Source: Candidatus Thiodictyon syntrophicum (GTDB lineage: Bacteria > Pseudomonadota > Gammaproteobacteria > Chromatiales > Chromatiaceae). From it: 64,000 nucleotides of DNA. Position 1 is the stretch's first letter; each line of letters opens with the position of its first letter. The position numbers and the translations under genes are program-made. The notes beneath the pieces were generated by a model, which was given only the letters and a program-made list of their open reading frames with translations, made no database searches and was not told the DNA's origin. Below, piece by piece: positions 17,656 to 27,970 of the stretch. The DNA is taken from assembly GCF_002813775.1 (NCBI RefSeq), contig NZ_CP020370.1, positions 1,517,501-1,581,500 of the forward strand. The letters are read 5' to 3'.

Positions 17656-18054
17656 GTGCGGCTTGAGAAATGGGTAGGAATGGGTTTGGAAAGCGTGATC
17701 GAGCAAAGCAAGGAGGGCTATTACCTCGCGCTGCGGCGGACCCAGGGAACCATCGGTCGCGCTGCCCCCGAGTGGACGCCGTGGTTGACCTTCTTCCTCA
17801 AGGCCCTGCAATGCCAGATGCGCCGCCTGCGTGAGAAGGTCGAGCGTGAGCGGCTGCTCCTCGTCCGCTTGCCGGACCTGTCGCTCCGGCTCCTCGACCA
17901 GGCTCGCGACCACGGCCGCATCAGCATCGGCGATGCGCAGACCCTGACCGGGGCCAATCGCAACACCCTGAAGCTGCATTTCAAGGCGTTGCGGGAGCGG
18001 GGGCTCTTGGTGCTCCACGGACAAGGGCGGGGGGCCTGGTATAGCCTGCCTTGA
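17656..18054 (+). pseudogene. C-terminal fragment of a Fic-family protein
   Basis: 132 residues. IEQSKEGYYLALRRTQGTI and WTPWLTFFLKALQ are the region that follows the Fic domain in Fic/DOC proteins. They are followed by a winged-helix-like C-terminus (LTGANRNTLKLHFKALRERG, then GRGAWYSL). The HPFxxGNGR catalytic motif and the whole N-terminal half are absent, and the sequence upstream is the leuA end. It is therefore a 5'-truncated remnant without AMP-transferase activity. It could still make a small DNA-binding protein, but no good ribosome site is seen. Confidence 0.75.
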
Positions 18055-18160
18055 GGTCCCGGAGGGCGTTGATGTCCATTCGGTGTAAGGACACAGAGGT
18101 CGAAGATGCCGTGATAGGAGGCATCCAGTGGCAACAAGGGTTGGGGGTTGTCGTTGCAAA

Positions 18161-18250
18161 CCGTTGTTCCACTCGTAACGGATGTCTGATTCCAGGTAAT
18201 ACTCCTTCCAATAGGTCTCCTCCGAAACCCGGAGTCCGTCCGCCGAGCGC
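18161..18250 (-). pseudogene. N-terminal scrap of a Uma2-family (DUF820) gene
   Basis: On the minus strand the residues VSEETYWKEYYLESDIRYEW, then NNG, match the N-terminus of Uma2-family putative nucleases (YW..YY..SD.RYEW..G). Homology ends abruptly after this, in the direction of the Fic remnant. The rest of the 18055-18393 gap holds no other gene I can support. Confidence 0.6.
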
Positions 18251-18393
18251 GGCTCGACGGGCACCTGGGGGGCGTCCCCGGGCGGGCGACGGCGGGGGAC
18301 TGGTGCGCCGGCGCGTCGCAGATGGCAGCGGCGGTTGGGGACATAGCGACAAACCTTGCGTGGTGTATTGCCCGAATTGTAGCCTGGCACGCC

Positions 18394-19155
18394 TCAGTCC
18401 GCGGTGTCGTCCGGGTCCAAGCCTAAGGCCCGCAGACGCTCGGCCAGACGTTCGGCGCGTTGCCGCTCCTGCTCGGCGCGCGCATCCGCCTGTTCGGCAC
18501 GCGCATCCGCCTGTTCGGCACGCGCATCCGCCTGCTCGGCACGCGCATCCGCCTGCTCGGCGCGCGCGGCCTCGCTGGCCGCCCGTCTGGCCAGTTCCAC
18601 GGACGACAGGAAAGGCTGCCCCGCGGGATCGAAGACCGCGAGGCCCGCGGGTGTCAGTGCGAAACGCACCCCTAGACGCGGGCTGGTCCAGCCCCCGACA
18701 TGGGCCATGGGGGCGAGTCGCCCCCCCTGGCGCAGCCAGATACGCAACGCGTTCTCGGCCGGGTCGTAGACGTAATACTCCTCGACGCCGTAGAGGTCGT
18801 AGCAGGCGAGCTTGTCCGCCATCTCCTTGACGCTGTTGGAGGGCGAGCGAATCTCGAAGACCACTTGGGGCGCGATACCGTCCTCCTCCCACTGCTTGTA
18901 GGAGCCGCGCGGACCCTTGGGTCGGCCGAACGCCACCAGCACGTCCGGGGCAATGGGGCCGGCCAGGCGGCGGTCCGGCACCGGGTACCACAGCAAGTCC
19001 CCGGCCACGAACACGTCCGGGCGGTCGGCAAACAGGATCTCCAGGTTTTCCTTGATCTTGACCAGCCAGTCGTACTGTTGCGTGTTTTCCGCCATGGGTT
19101 GGCCGTCGCTTTCCGGATAGGGATCATCGGGGTCGATATAGGACAGGGGGTTCAT
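18394..19155 (-). CDS. Uma2-family (DUF820) putative endonuclease with heptad-repeat tail
   Basis: 253 residues. The Uma2/DUF820 PD-(D/E)XK-like fold is visible: FVAGDLLWYPV, PDVLVAFGRPKG (conserved PD), PQVVFEIRSPSNS (E.SP core motif) and YYVYDP. The C-terminus (about residues 205-240) has four tandem heptads ARAEQAD encoded by near-identical 21-base units (about 18474-18560), then a charged coiled coil. Copy-number change of the units would alter coiled-coil length without shifting frame. Start is ATG 19155 (MNPLSYIDPDD). Family function is uncertain; such genes are very abundant in cyanobacteria and Chromatiaceae. Confidence 0.85.
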   Translation of the reverse strand: MNPLSYIDPDDPYPESDGQPMAENTQQYDWLVKIKENLEILFADRPDVFVAGDLLWYPVPDRRLAGPIAPDVLVAFGRPKGPRGSYKQWEEDGIAPQVVFEIRSPSNSVKEMADKLACYDLYGVEEYYVYDPAENALRIWLRQGGRLAPMAHVGGWTSPRLGVRFALTPAGLAVFDPAGQPFLSSVELARRAASEAARAEQADARAEQADARAEQADARAEQADARAEQERQRAERLAERLRALGLDPDDTAD

Positions 19156-19283
19156 GGGCCGGCTCCGCGAGTGTGTCAGGGTGACGGGCAAGAGGGGAGG
19201 CAAGTGCAATCGCCCGGGACCGAGTGTGGCCTTGATGTTAGCCGTGCCGGGGGTGGCGGACAAGGTGGGGTCTTGCTTGTCGG

Positions 19284-19658
19284 CTAACTCGACTCGCCGA
19301 AGATGTAGCCCAGGTCGATGTCGATCGACTCGAAGGGCGGGATGCGTGCCCGGGCCGGGGTCTCCGGCGGGCGATACGCGACCGAGAAACACACCCGATA
19401 GCTGCCGCCGTCGAGTGCATAGACGATGAGGGTGCGGTCCTCCGGGGAGAGTATCCAGTAATAGGGGACGGCGGCACGCTGGAGCAGCAGCAGGTGGTGG
19501 ACGGTGTCCTTGCGCTCGTGGCCCGGGGAGAGGATCTCGCATACCCAGTCCGGGGCCAGGGTCATGATGCCGCTGGGGCGCTCGGGTACGCGCTCTTTGC
19601 GCCAGCCGGCGAGGTCATGGGAGGGGCATTGGTGCTCGCTGTAGCGTCGTAAAGAATA
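19284..19658 (-). pseudogene. Uma2-family (DUF820) gene, 5' end replaced by a mini-element
   Basis: The residues HDLAGWRKERVPERP, PDWVCEILSPGHERKD (core E.LSP motif) and YYWILSPEDRTLIVY are the C-terminal two thirds of a Uma2-family protein. The normal N-terminal ~65 residues are missing because the coding sequence runs into the palindromic element at 19659. The C-terminal part is intact to its stop. Confidence 0.75.
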
Positions 19659-19761
19659 CCTCTCACGGAGACACGGAGACACAAAGTCAAGAAATCCCAC
19701 AAGATGATAAATCCAAGATGATAAATTCTTTTTCTCTGTGTCTCCGTGTCTCTGTGAGAGG
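19659..19761. repeat. 103-bp MITE-like inverted-repeat element
   Basis: Terminal inverted repeats of 25 bases with one mismatch (19659-19683 and 19737-19761; core cacggagacacggagacaca) surround an AT-rich centre with two agatgataaat direct repeats. The composition differs sharply from its surroundings. It interrupts a Uma2-family gene. Repeats of the cacggagacacggag type are known from intergenic regions of many bacteria. Confidence 0.8.
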
Positions 19762-19833
19762 ATTTGCAGCGCTCGGCCTGGCGAGGTGCTCTAAGGGGGC
19801 TATCGGCGCGCCATCCCTGGCGCGTCGCCCGCC

Positions 19834-21498
<1,665 letters not shown>

Positions 21499-21666
21499 CT
21501 ACATTGATGCGGTTCGGGTCGCGCGGCCGTCGCGCACTGGTGCGGCGGACCCGCGGCCACGGCGGGAAGTCCGGATTGTAGCCCCGGTACGGCGTGCGAC
21601 AATAACACCGTCGGTGGTGCGCGTGCCGTCGAACGCCCCTTATCCCGTCGAACGGCGTCAGGCCGA

Positions 21667-21779
21667 CGTAGGGTGCGCCGCGCGCACCTGCTGCGTCACG
21701 CCGTGGCACCGGAGTGTCGATCGGCGCAGACCTGGCCGCCACGACACGGCGGCCCCCGGTGCGCACGGCGCACCCTACG
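21667..21779. repeat. Inverted repeat (cgtagggtgcgcc family)
   Basis: Arms at 21667-21688 and 21758-21779 are complementary over 22 bases with one mismatch and carry cgtagggtgcgcc at the outer ends. They lie between pgm and htpG, which are divergent. The 21469-21855 gap holds this element and otherwise no gene or clear promoter; I found no heat-shock type promoter. Confidence 0.75.
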
Positions 21780-21855
21780 ACTTTCGGTTTGTCGGCAGGC
21801 CAGGGCGCCCCGGCGAACACTAACAGATCGATTTTTCAAAGAGGTAGGCAAACGT

Positions 21856-23817
21856 ATGACTGTCGAAGCGCACAAGGAAACACTGGAGTTCAAGGCGGAG
21901 GTGAGCCAGGTCCTGGATCTCGTCATCCGTTCACTCTATTCAAACAAGGAGATCTTCCTGCGCGAGCTGATCTCCAACGCTTCGGACGCGGCGGAGAAGC
22001 TGCGGTTCGAGGCCCTGAGCGACGATGGGCTCTACGAGGGCGACGGGGGCGAACTGCGCATCCGTGTGACGGTGGACAAGGAGGCCGGGACCCTGACCGT
22101 GTCGGACAACGGCATTGGCCTCAGCCGCCAGGAAATCGTGGAGACCATCGGCAGCATCGCCAGTTCCGGTACCAAGCGTTTCTTCGAGAAACTGACCGGC
22201 GATCAGGCCAAGGACAGCCAACTCATCGGCCAGTTCGGGGTCGGCTTCTATTCGAGCTATATCGTCGCCGACCGGGTGACGATCGTCTCGCGCCGCGCCG
22301 GTCTCGGCGCCGAGCACGGGGTGCACTGGGAGTCCGACGGACGCGGCAGCTACACGCTCGAGACGGTGGAGCGGGCCGCCCGCGGCACCGACGTGACCCT
22401 GCACCTGAAGGAGGACGAAAAGGAATTCCTGGACCCCTGGCGGCTGCGCTCCATCATCAGCAAGTTCTCCGACCACATCGCCCTGCCGGTGGAGATGCTC
22501 AAAGACGCCGATGAGGGTCCGGAGGGTGACGAGGCCGAAGCGGGCGAGGACAAGCCCAAGGACAAGGGTCCCGTCTGGGAGAAGGTCAACCGCGGCACGG
22601 CGCTGTGGATGCGCAACAAGGCCGACGTGACCGAGGAGGAGTACCAGGAGTTCTACAAGCACCTCTCCCACGACTACGACCCCCCGCTCGCCTATGTCCA
22701 CAACCGGGTCGAGGGCACCAACGAGTACACCACCCTGCTCTTCGTCCCCTCCAAGGCCCCCTGGGACCTTTGGGACCGGGACCAGAAGCACGGCATCAAG
22801 CTCTATGTGCGCCGTGTCTTCATCATGGACCAGGCGGACAAGCTGCTCCCCCACTACCTGCGCTTCGTCAAGGGCGTGGTGGACTCCGATGACCTGCCGC
22901 TCAATGTCTCGCGCGAACTGCTCCAGCACAACCGCAAGATCGACACCATCCGCCAGGCCAACACCAAGCGCATCCTGGGCCTGCTGGAGACCCTGGCCAC
23001 CGATGAGCCGGAGAAATATGCCGAGTTCTGGAAAGAGTTCGGCCGCGTGATCAAGGAGGGTCCGGCGGAGGACTTCGCCAACCGCGAACGCCTGGGCGGC
23101 CTGCTGCGCTTCTCCACCACCCACGGCGAGGGTGAGGCCCAGACCGAGACCCTGGACGGCTATATCGAGCGGATGAAGGAGGGTCAGGACAAGATCTATT
23201 TCATCACCGCCGACAGCCCCGCCGCCGCCCGCCACAGCCCGCACCTGGAGGTCTTCCGCAAGAAGGGCGTGGAGGTCGTGCTGCTGTCCGACCGGGTGGA
23301 CGAGTGGCTGGTCAACCACATGCACGAGTACAAGGGTAAGCATCTGCAGTCGGTGACCAAGGGCGACCTGGACCTCGGAAGCCTGGCGGATGCCGAAGAG
23401 AAGGCCAAGACCGAGCAGGCGGCCAAGGAACACGGCACCCTGCTGGAGCGTCTCAAGACCGCTTTGGGCGAGCGGGTGGACAAGGTGCGCCCGAGCGCCC
23501 GCCTGGTCGACTCCCCGGCCTGCCTGGTCGTGGGCGAGTACGACATGAGCGCCAACCTGGCCCGGGTGCTGAAGGCGGTCGGCCAGGACGCCCCGGTGCA
23601 GCGCCCGACGCTGGAGGTGAACCTGGACCACCCCCTGGTCAAGCGCCTGGAGACGGAGGAGGATGAGACCCGCTTCGCCGACCTGGGCCTGATCCTGTTC
23701 GATCAGGCGCAACTCGCCGAGGGCGGTCAGTTGGACGACCCGGCCGCCTTCGTCGGGCGGCTCAACAGCCTCATGTTGGCAACATTGGACCCACAGGGGA
23801 GGATCATCCTGCCCTAG
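21856..23817 (+). CDS. htpG: Chaperone HtpG (Hsp90)
   Basis: 653 residues, slightly longer than typical. N-terminal GHKL ATPase: LISNASDAAEKLRFEA (about residue 35), DNGIGLSRQEI, IGQFGVGFYSSYIVADRV (about residue 123). Middle domain: FVPSKAPWDLW, KLYVRRVFIMD and DSDDLPLNVSRELLQ. The C-terminal dimerisation domain is complete. A Glu/Asp/Lys-rich linker (EGDEAEAGEDKPKDKG) joins the first two domains and is longer than in E. coli. Start ATG 21856 with gaggta nine bases upstream. Confidence 0.96.
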   Translation: MTVEAHKETLEFKAEVSQVLDLVIRSLYSNKEIFLRELISNASDAAEKLRFEALSDDGLYEGDGGELRIRVTVDKEAGTLTVSDNGIGLSRQEIVETIGSIASSGTKRFFEKLTGDQAKDSQLIGQFGVGFYSSYIVADRVTIVSRRAGLGAEHGVHWESDGRGSYTLETVERAARGTDVTLHLKEDEKEFLDPWRLRSIISKFSDHIALPVEMLKDADEGPEGDEAEAGEDKPKDKGPVWEKVNRGTALWMRNKADVTEEEYQEFYKHLSHDYDPPLAYVHNRVEGTNEYTTLLFVPSKAPWDLWDRDQKHGIKLYVRRVFIMDQADKLLPHYLRFVKGVVDSDDLPLNVSRELLQHNRKIDTIRQANTKRILGLLETLATDEPEKYAEFWKEFGRVIKEGPAEDFANRERLGGLLRFSTTHGEGEAQTETLDGYIERMKEGQDKIYFITADSPAAARHSPHLEVFRKKGVEVVLLSDRVDEWLVNHMHEYKGKHLQSVTKGDLDLGSLADAEEKAKTEQAAKEHGTLLERLKTALGERVDKVRPSARLVDSPACLVVGEYDMSANLARVLKAVGQDAPVQRPTLEVNLDHPLVKRLETEEDETRFADLGLILFDQAQLAEGGQLDDPAAFVGRLNSLMLATLDPQGRIILP

Positions 23818-24102
23818 CTGACCGGTCCCGGGGGCAGGGACGCCGACCGGGGAAACTGGTCCCTCCTTCAGGGAAGGTCCCGCGGGTAGGAATAATGGCA
23901 GGATTTACGGTGTTATCTGTCTCGGGAAAGGGGCGCATCCCTTGTTCAACCTACCTCGGAAAGCACATGACTAAAAACCCCCATGATGGTTACTTAAGAC
24001 CACCACGGGGGTGAACTTCTACCTCCACAACCAAGACACCCACCTGCGCTTCTTCGCGCAGTGAAGCGTAGATGACCTAAAAACTACAATCTGGGTGAAA
24101 TT
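23818..24102. other. Intergenic region downstream of htpG
   Basis: No gene supported. It holds partly symmetrical GC-rich sequence just after the htpG stop (ggtccctccttcagggaagg) that might fold, and a segment (about 24012-24063) reading NFYLHNQDTHLRFFAQ then stop, which could be the tail of a lost gene. I do not recognise it. Confidence 0.4.
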
Positions 24103-24441
24103 ATGAAACGATCGGCGATCGGCGCTGCTGTTCTCAGTTCGGTTGTCCTGACCGCCTGTACTATGACCTTGCCTGTACGGGGGAAGGTTCAAGATTCAAG
24201 CGAAACGCTCACGGGGACCGCCACGGGTTACCTGAATGGCGGGGGTAATATGACGATCAAGTCAAGCAAGGGCGTTACCTGTACGGGGGGCTTCGTTTAT
24301 GTGACGCGCCGCAACGGCGAGGGCGTTATCAATTGTGACGATGGGCGTAGCGGCCCGTTCCAGTTTGTGTCAACGGGGACCAGCGGAACGGGCCATGGCG
24401 ACTTTGGAAAGGAACGGTTCACCTTTATCTTTGGCTCCTAG
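24103..24441 (+). CDS. Small lipoprotein of unknown function
   Basis: 112 residues. A lipoprotein signal peptide ends in the lipobox LTAC (Cys about residue 19), so the mature protein is probably anchored in the outer membrane. The mature part is Gly/Thr-rich and contains two further Cys (VTCTGGFVYV and VINCDDGRSGPF) that could form a disulfide. Beta-rich, single domain. No neighbours in an operon. I do not recognise the family. A ribosome site (gggtgaa) precedes ATG 24103. Confidence 0.75.
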   Translation: MKRSAIGAAVLSSVVLTACTMTLPVRGKVQDSSETLTGTATGYLNGGGNMTIKSSKGVTCTGGFVYVTRRNGEGVINCDDGRSGPFQFVSTGTSGTGHGDFGKERFTFIFGS

Positions 24442-24462
24442 GGGGAAAAGGCGATAGCTGCG

Positions 24463-24488
24463 GCGGGACGGGGCATGCGCCCCGTCCC
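24463..24488. repeat. Palindromic repeat, copy G (left arm)
   Basis: gcgggacggggcatgcgcc then ccgtccc, the short palindrome of the repeat family with one change (catgcg for cattcg). It is followed by spacer-like sequence (gaccgttggcatgagtcggc) but no right arm. Confidence 0.6.
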
Positions 24489-24594
24489 TCACGTTTATTG
24501 CATTGCCGACCGTTGGCATGAGTCGGCTGGCCTGACGAAAATATCAGGCTGCTCCGCGGCCCAGGCATATTGGTTCTTTGCGCTGAACCGCGAC

Positions 24595-25038
24595 TCAGAC
24601 TGGTTTGCTCCCCGCTGGCCCATCGCTGTCAAAACTTCCGTAGCGGGCCAAAAACCGAGCAAACTGTTCACGCTGCAACCGGACCCGCTGCACTTGGCGG
24701 GGGTGGTTCTCGTGCTCGAAGGCATCCACGCCAAAGGCCGCGGGCGGCGGCAGCGCGTCCAGCAAGTCGATCCCTTGATGGAAGAAGGTGCGCTTGCCCG
24801 CATCCGTCAGGGCGAGATCAAAGACCCGGTTGGCGGTCTTGATCGCTTCGTGCGCTTTGCCTTCGGCGATCAGACGCAGCAGATAGCCGTGACACACCCG
24901 GATCGCGGCCCGCAGTTGGTCGTAGCCGCGGGGGGTGCGCTTACCGGGAATAAGCGTGATGTTGGACAGGCGACTGGCCAGGCAGTCAAATGGATGCGCT
25001 CGATCTTCACAATTCGTCCAAGAACGCGGCATAGTCAT
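24595..25038 (-). CDS. Hypothetical helical protein, possibly joined to the upstream frame
   Basis: About 147 residues. From CEDRAHPFDCLASRLSNITL onward it looks like genuine coding sequence, with amphipathic helices (YDQLRAAIRVCHGYLLRLIA, IKTANRVFDLALTD) and a conserved-looking C-terminus (EQFARFLARYG). I do not recognise a family. Its first ~10 codons overlap the end of the upstream small gene in another frame, and the best protein-like reading continues from DDYAAFLDEL of that gene directly into EDRAHPF. The two are probably one gene split by a single frameshift near 25010. Confidence 0.5.
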   Translation of the reverse strand: MTMPRSWTNCEDRAHPFDCLASRLSNITLIPGKRTPRGYDQLRAAIRVCHGYLLRLIAEGKAHEAIKTANRVFDLALTDAGKRTFFHQGIDLLDALPPPAAFGVDAFEHENHPRQVQRVRLQREQFARFLARYGSFDSDGPAGSKPV

Positions 25039-25216
25039 CCGGGGACCGATCCACCACCCGCACCTCCAACCCCGCGAACACGCAACCGATCTCTGCGGAC
25101 TTACGGGGTCGCAGTGGCGGTGCCAAAGGAGTGCTTGGCAGCGTGGCCGCGGCATTGTCCCGGTCCGTCGGCAGGGCCGACTGGGCGTGATCTGGCGGGG
25201 GGTTCCTGATACTCAT
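25007..25216 (-). CDS. Small hypothetical protein, probable 5' half of a split gene
   Basis: 69 residues starting at ATG 25216. The first ~38 residues are low-complexity and Pro/Ala-rich; the rest (IGCVFAGLEVRVVDRSPDDY) looks folded. It stops where the next frame picks up protein-like sequence. No recognisable family. Confidence 0.45.
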   Translation of the reverse strand: MSIRNPPPDHAQSALPTDRDNAAATLPSTPLAPPLRPRKSAEIGCVFAGLEVRVVDRSPDDYAAFLDEL

Positions 25217-25336
25217 GGGCGCATACTATACCGTCAGGTTTTCAGTTTCGGTTGTTCGTTCTTGGTTACGCGATGCCAGCCAGCATCTTACGAAAAACCA
25301 GAAACTGAAAACTCAGGCCTCGATCAAGGTTCTGGC

Positions 25337-25417
25337 CGTAGGGTGGACAAGCGATAGCGTAGTCCACCGAATTCCGCACCACCGCTGGTGGACTGCGCTG
25401 CGCTTGTCCACCCTACG
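25337..25417. repeat. Inverted repeat (cgtagggtggac family)
   Basis: Outer arms cgtagggtggacaagcg and its complement, followed by partly matching inner arms ending at tagtccacc/ggtggact, span 81 bases in the gap between two minus-strand genes. It shares its outermost bases with the elements at 15074 and 21667. The rest of 25217-25486 holds no gene I can support. Confidence 0.75.
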
Positions 25418-25486
25418 ATGCCGCCTGGCCGGGACGATGATCAAGGCCAAGACTGAACACGGTTGGATATAACGCCGAAGGCCGGA

Positions 25487-27970
25487 TCACGCACCTGGGG
25501 CGCCAGGCGCCGGCGCGACGTTCTCAGAGGACAATAGTCTCACCTCCCGCTGCGGGAACGGGAAGCTCAGCCCGGCCGCATAGACGGCCTGGTAGACCGC
25601 CGCCGCGAGCGCGCTACGGACCTCGGTCGTGTCATCGTAGTCGGTCCAGGCGCGCAGCTCGAAATTGATCGAGCTGTCGCCGTAGCTCATGAAATAGCAG
25701 CGGGGCGGGGGCTCGGGCGAGACCTTCGGGTGGGCCTGGGCGACCCCCTCCAGCAACGCGATCACCCGCTGGGGCTCACTGCCGTAGCCGACGCCGACCG
25801 GGAGTTCAAACCGCCGCTGCCGGTCGCTCAGGGTCCAGTTGGTTACCTGATTGGCGGTCAGTTGGGAATTGGGGATGATGACCTCGGCGCCCTGCAGGGT
25901 ACGCACCACGCTGGCGCGGATGCCGATCCGGCGCACCCGGCCCTGCAGTTCGCCGACCTGGACCGCATCCCCCACATGGATCGGCTGCTCGAACAGCAGG
26001 ATGAGCCCGGAGGCGAAATTCTGTACCACGCTCTGGAGGCCGAACCCGATGCCGATCCCCAGGGCCCCGGTGAAGACCGTCACCTGGGTGAGTGTGATGC
26101 CCAGGAATCCGAGCGCGATGAAAAAGGCCAGGATCGCGATGCTGTACTGGAGCAGGCTCGATGCGGCATAGGAGATGCCGCTGGAAACACGGGTCCTGGG
26201 GTAGACCTCCTCCTGCAGGACGAAGCGCAGCCCGGCCGACACCAGGTGGGCGGCCCAGAGGGTGACGGCGAAGGCCAGGACGTCCCCGGCGGAGGTACTG
26301 AAGCTGCCGAGCGTCAGCCGGGCGGCGAGACTGTACTGGATGGCTGCCGTGAAGGGCGCCCAGAGGCCGAGGTAGTCCAGATAGCGGTACCACCAGCTCA
26401 GGACCGCAACCCAGATGAGCAACCGTTGGGCGCGCAACAGCAGCCACTTGCGGTGATCGCGGACCATGTTCAGGGACCGCAAGGGCCAGACCCGAAGCGC
26501 AAAGGCGAGGACGGCGGTCAGCACCCGGACCGCGGCATAGAACCACAGGACGTAGACCCACCCGACCAGGACCGCCGGTGTGCTGAGGCGGGCGAGGCGC
26601 AGACTGCCCACCAGGCTGGCGGCGAGCCCGACCGCCAGCGCGGCCAGGGCCGCGCCTGCCAGGAGGCGCCAGACCCAGGTCGTGCCCGGCGGCACCCGTT
26701 CATCGTCCCCGGCCCGCTGCTTCAGGTGATAGAGCAGCCACAGGAGCGCGATCCCCCCGGCCAGGGACTCCACGAAGATGAGGGCCTGATCGACCAAGGG
26801 GGGGGCGCCGCCGAAGGCGTGGCGCGCCCGGTCCAGGGCGAAGAGCAGGCCCAGGGTCAAGAGCGGCGGGCGCAGCGCCGCGTCCAGCAGGGGGCGGGCG
26901 AGCAGGATCAAGGGCGCCAGTGCCAGGGCCCCGAGCAGTTCCTTCACCTCGGCCGGGGCCGGTGACGCGAGGCTGGTCGCAAAGATGAGTGCCACCACCA
27001 GGGCGGCGGCTACGGGGCGGTCGAAGACGACGGTGATGCGCGCGATGTCCTCGCCCGCCGCCGCCCAGTGCCGCAGTCGTCCCCGGGCCGCCCGCAGGGC
27101 GATCAGGGTGGCGAGAAAGATCGCGAGATGCAGCGGCATCCGTTTCGCGGGTTCGTGCAGGTACAGACCGACCTGGACGCGCAGTGTCGCGGCGACCTGG
27201 TGGGCACGCCCCGGGATGGCGGCCAGCCCCTGGGTCCAGAGCGTCGGGCTCCAGAGGGGGCGGCCGGTAAGGGCGAAGACCCCGCCCACATTGCCCTCCT
27301 GGGCCTCCAGGATGCGCGTCCTGGCGCCCTCGCAGCGGGTGACCTCGCGGGCGACCGCGGCCTGAAGGTCGAGTGCGTCGTCGCGCTGGGCGCGATAGAG
27401 CGGCTGTGCCGCCGCCAGGGTCGCGAGCGTGTTGTCGACCTGCGCGAGCACCGCGGCGGGGCTGGCGGCAGCCTGCGCCGCCTGGCGGGTCAGGGTCCAG
27501 GTCTCGTGCAGCCGCGTGAGACTGGTGGCCGCGTCCTGGAGCCTGGCGGCCCGCCCGGTGAGGGTGTCGAGCCACGCGGTGAGGGCGAGCTGACGGGCGT
27601 GCCAGCCTTCCTCCTGGGCCTGGAGCGTCTCCAGGGAGGGCTGATCCCGCAGCAGGTCCAGGAGTTGCCCCTCGTCGGTCGCGAGCGCGGTGACGATACC
27701 GGGTAGGGTCGTGCGGATCGATTCGATCTCGGCGCCTGGGATCAGGTCCGCGGCCAGGTGGCGCAGGAGCTGCGCCACCGCGGTGGCCGATGGGGCGATG
27801 TGTTCGATCGGGATCGGGGCTGGGGCTGCCGGGATGGTCGCTGCGGCTGGCGCCGCGGCTGGCCCGTCCGCGGCGCCCGCCAATGGTGCAGGCACCCACA
27901 GGACCAGCAGCAGCGCGGCGGCTGGCCTCAGGACTGCCGAACTGATTCCCCACTGCTGCCTGCTACTCAT
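25487..27970 (-). CDS. Large MscS-family mechanosensitive channel
   Basis: 827 residues, with an MscK/YjeP-like architecture. A Sec signal peptide (residues ~1-35, ending LAGAADG) is followed by a periplasmic helical region to about residue 260, then about eight to ten transmembrane segments, then the conserved MscS pore and beta domain (LGFLGITLTQVTVFTGALGI, GIGFGLQSVVQNFASGLILL, then FEQPIHVGDAV and NSQLTANQVTNWTLSD). It would release solutes on hypo-osmotic shock. The start at 27970 (MSSRQQWG) follows from the signal peptide; the gene overlaps the end of the upstream DUF1214 fragment by eight bases. Confidence 0.88.
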   Translation of the reverse strand: MSSRQQWGISSAVLRPAAALLLVLWVPAPLAGAADGPAAAPAAATIPAAPAPIPIEHIAPSATAVAQLLRHLAADLIPGAEIESIRTTLPGIVTALATDEGQLLDLLRDQPSLETLQAQEEGWHARQLALTAWLDTLTGRAARLQDAATSLTRLHETWTLTRQAAQAAASPAAVLAQVDNTLATLAAAQPLYRAQRDDALDLQAAVAREVTRCEGARTRILEAQEGNVGGVFALTGRPLWSPTLWTQGLAAIPGRAHQVAATLRVQVGLYLHEPAKRMPLHLAIFLATLIALRAARGRLRHWAAAGEDIARITVVFDRPVAAALVVALIFATSLASPAPAEVKELLGALALAPLILLARPLLDAALRPPLLTLGLLFALDRARHAFGGAPPLVDQALIFVESLAGGIALLWLLYHLKQRAGDDERVPPGTTWVWRLLAGAALAALAVGLAASLVGSLRLARLSTPAVLVGWVYVLWFYAAVRVLTAVLAFALRVWPLRSLNMVRDHRKWLLLRAQRLLIWVAVLSWWYRYLDYLGLWAPFTAAIQYSLAARLTLGSFSTSAGDVLAFAVTLWAAHLVSAGLRFVLQEEVYPRTRVSSGISYAASSLLQYSIAILAFFIALGFLGITLTQVTVFTGALGIGIGFGLQSVVQNFASGLILLFEQPIHVGDAVQVGELQGRVRRIGIRASVVRTLQGAEVIIPNSQLTANQVTNWTLSDRQRRFELPVGVGYGSEPQRVIALLEGVAQAHPKVSPEPPPRCYFMSYGDSSINFELRAWTDYDDTTEVRSALAAAVYQAVYAAGLSFPFPQREVRLLSSENVAPAPGAPGA

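Noticed and set aside
15880-18390. 836-codon minus-strand frame spanning leuA
   Set aside because: It is the antisense of leuA for most of its length. Only the short Uma2-like scrap at 18161-18250 is supported.
18474-18560. Tandem 21-bp units as a possible CRISPR or minisatellite
   Set aside because: The units have no spacers and lie in frame within a coiled-coil tail; they are coding repeats.
21940-23712. 590-codon minus-strand frame opposite htpG
   Set aside because: Antisense of a clear htpG with all Hsp90 motifs; Leu/Val/Gly-rich shadow.
24012-24063. Short peptide-like stretch NFYLHNQDTHLRFFAQ before a stop
   Set aside because: No upstream coding region continues it and I cannot match a family; left as a note in the intergenic entry.
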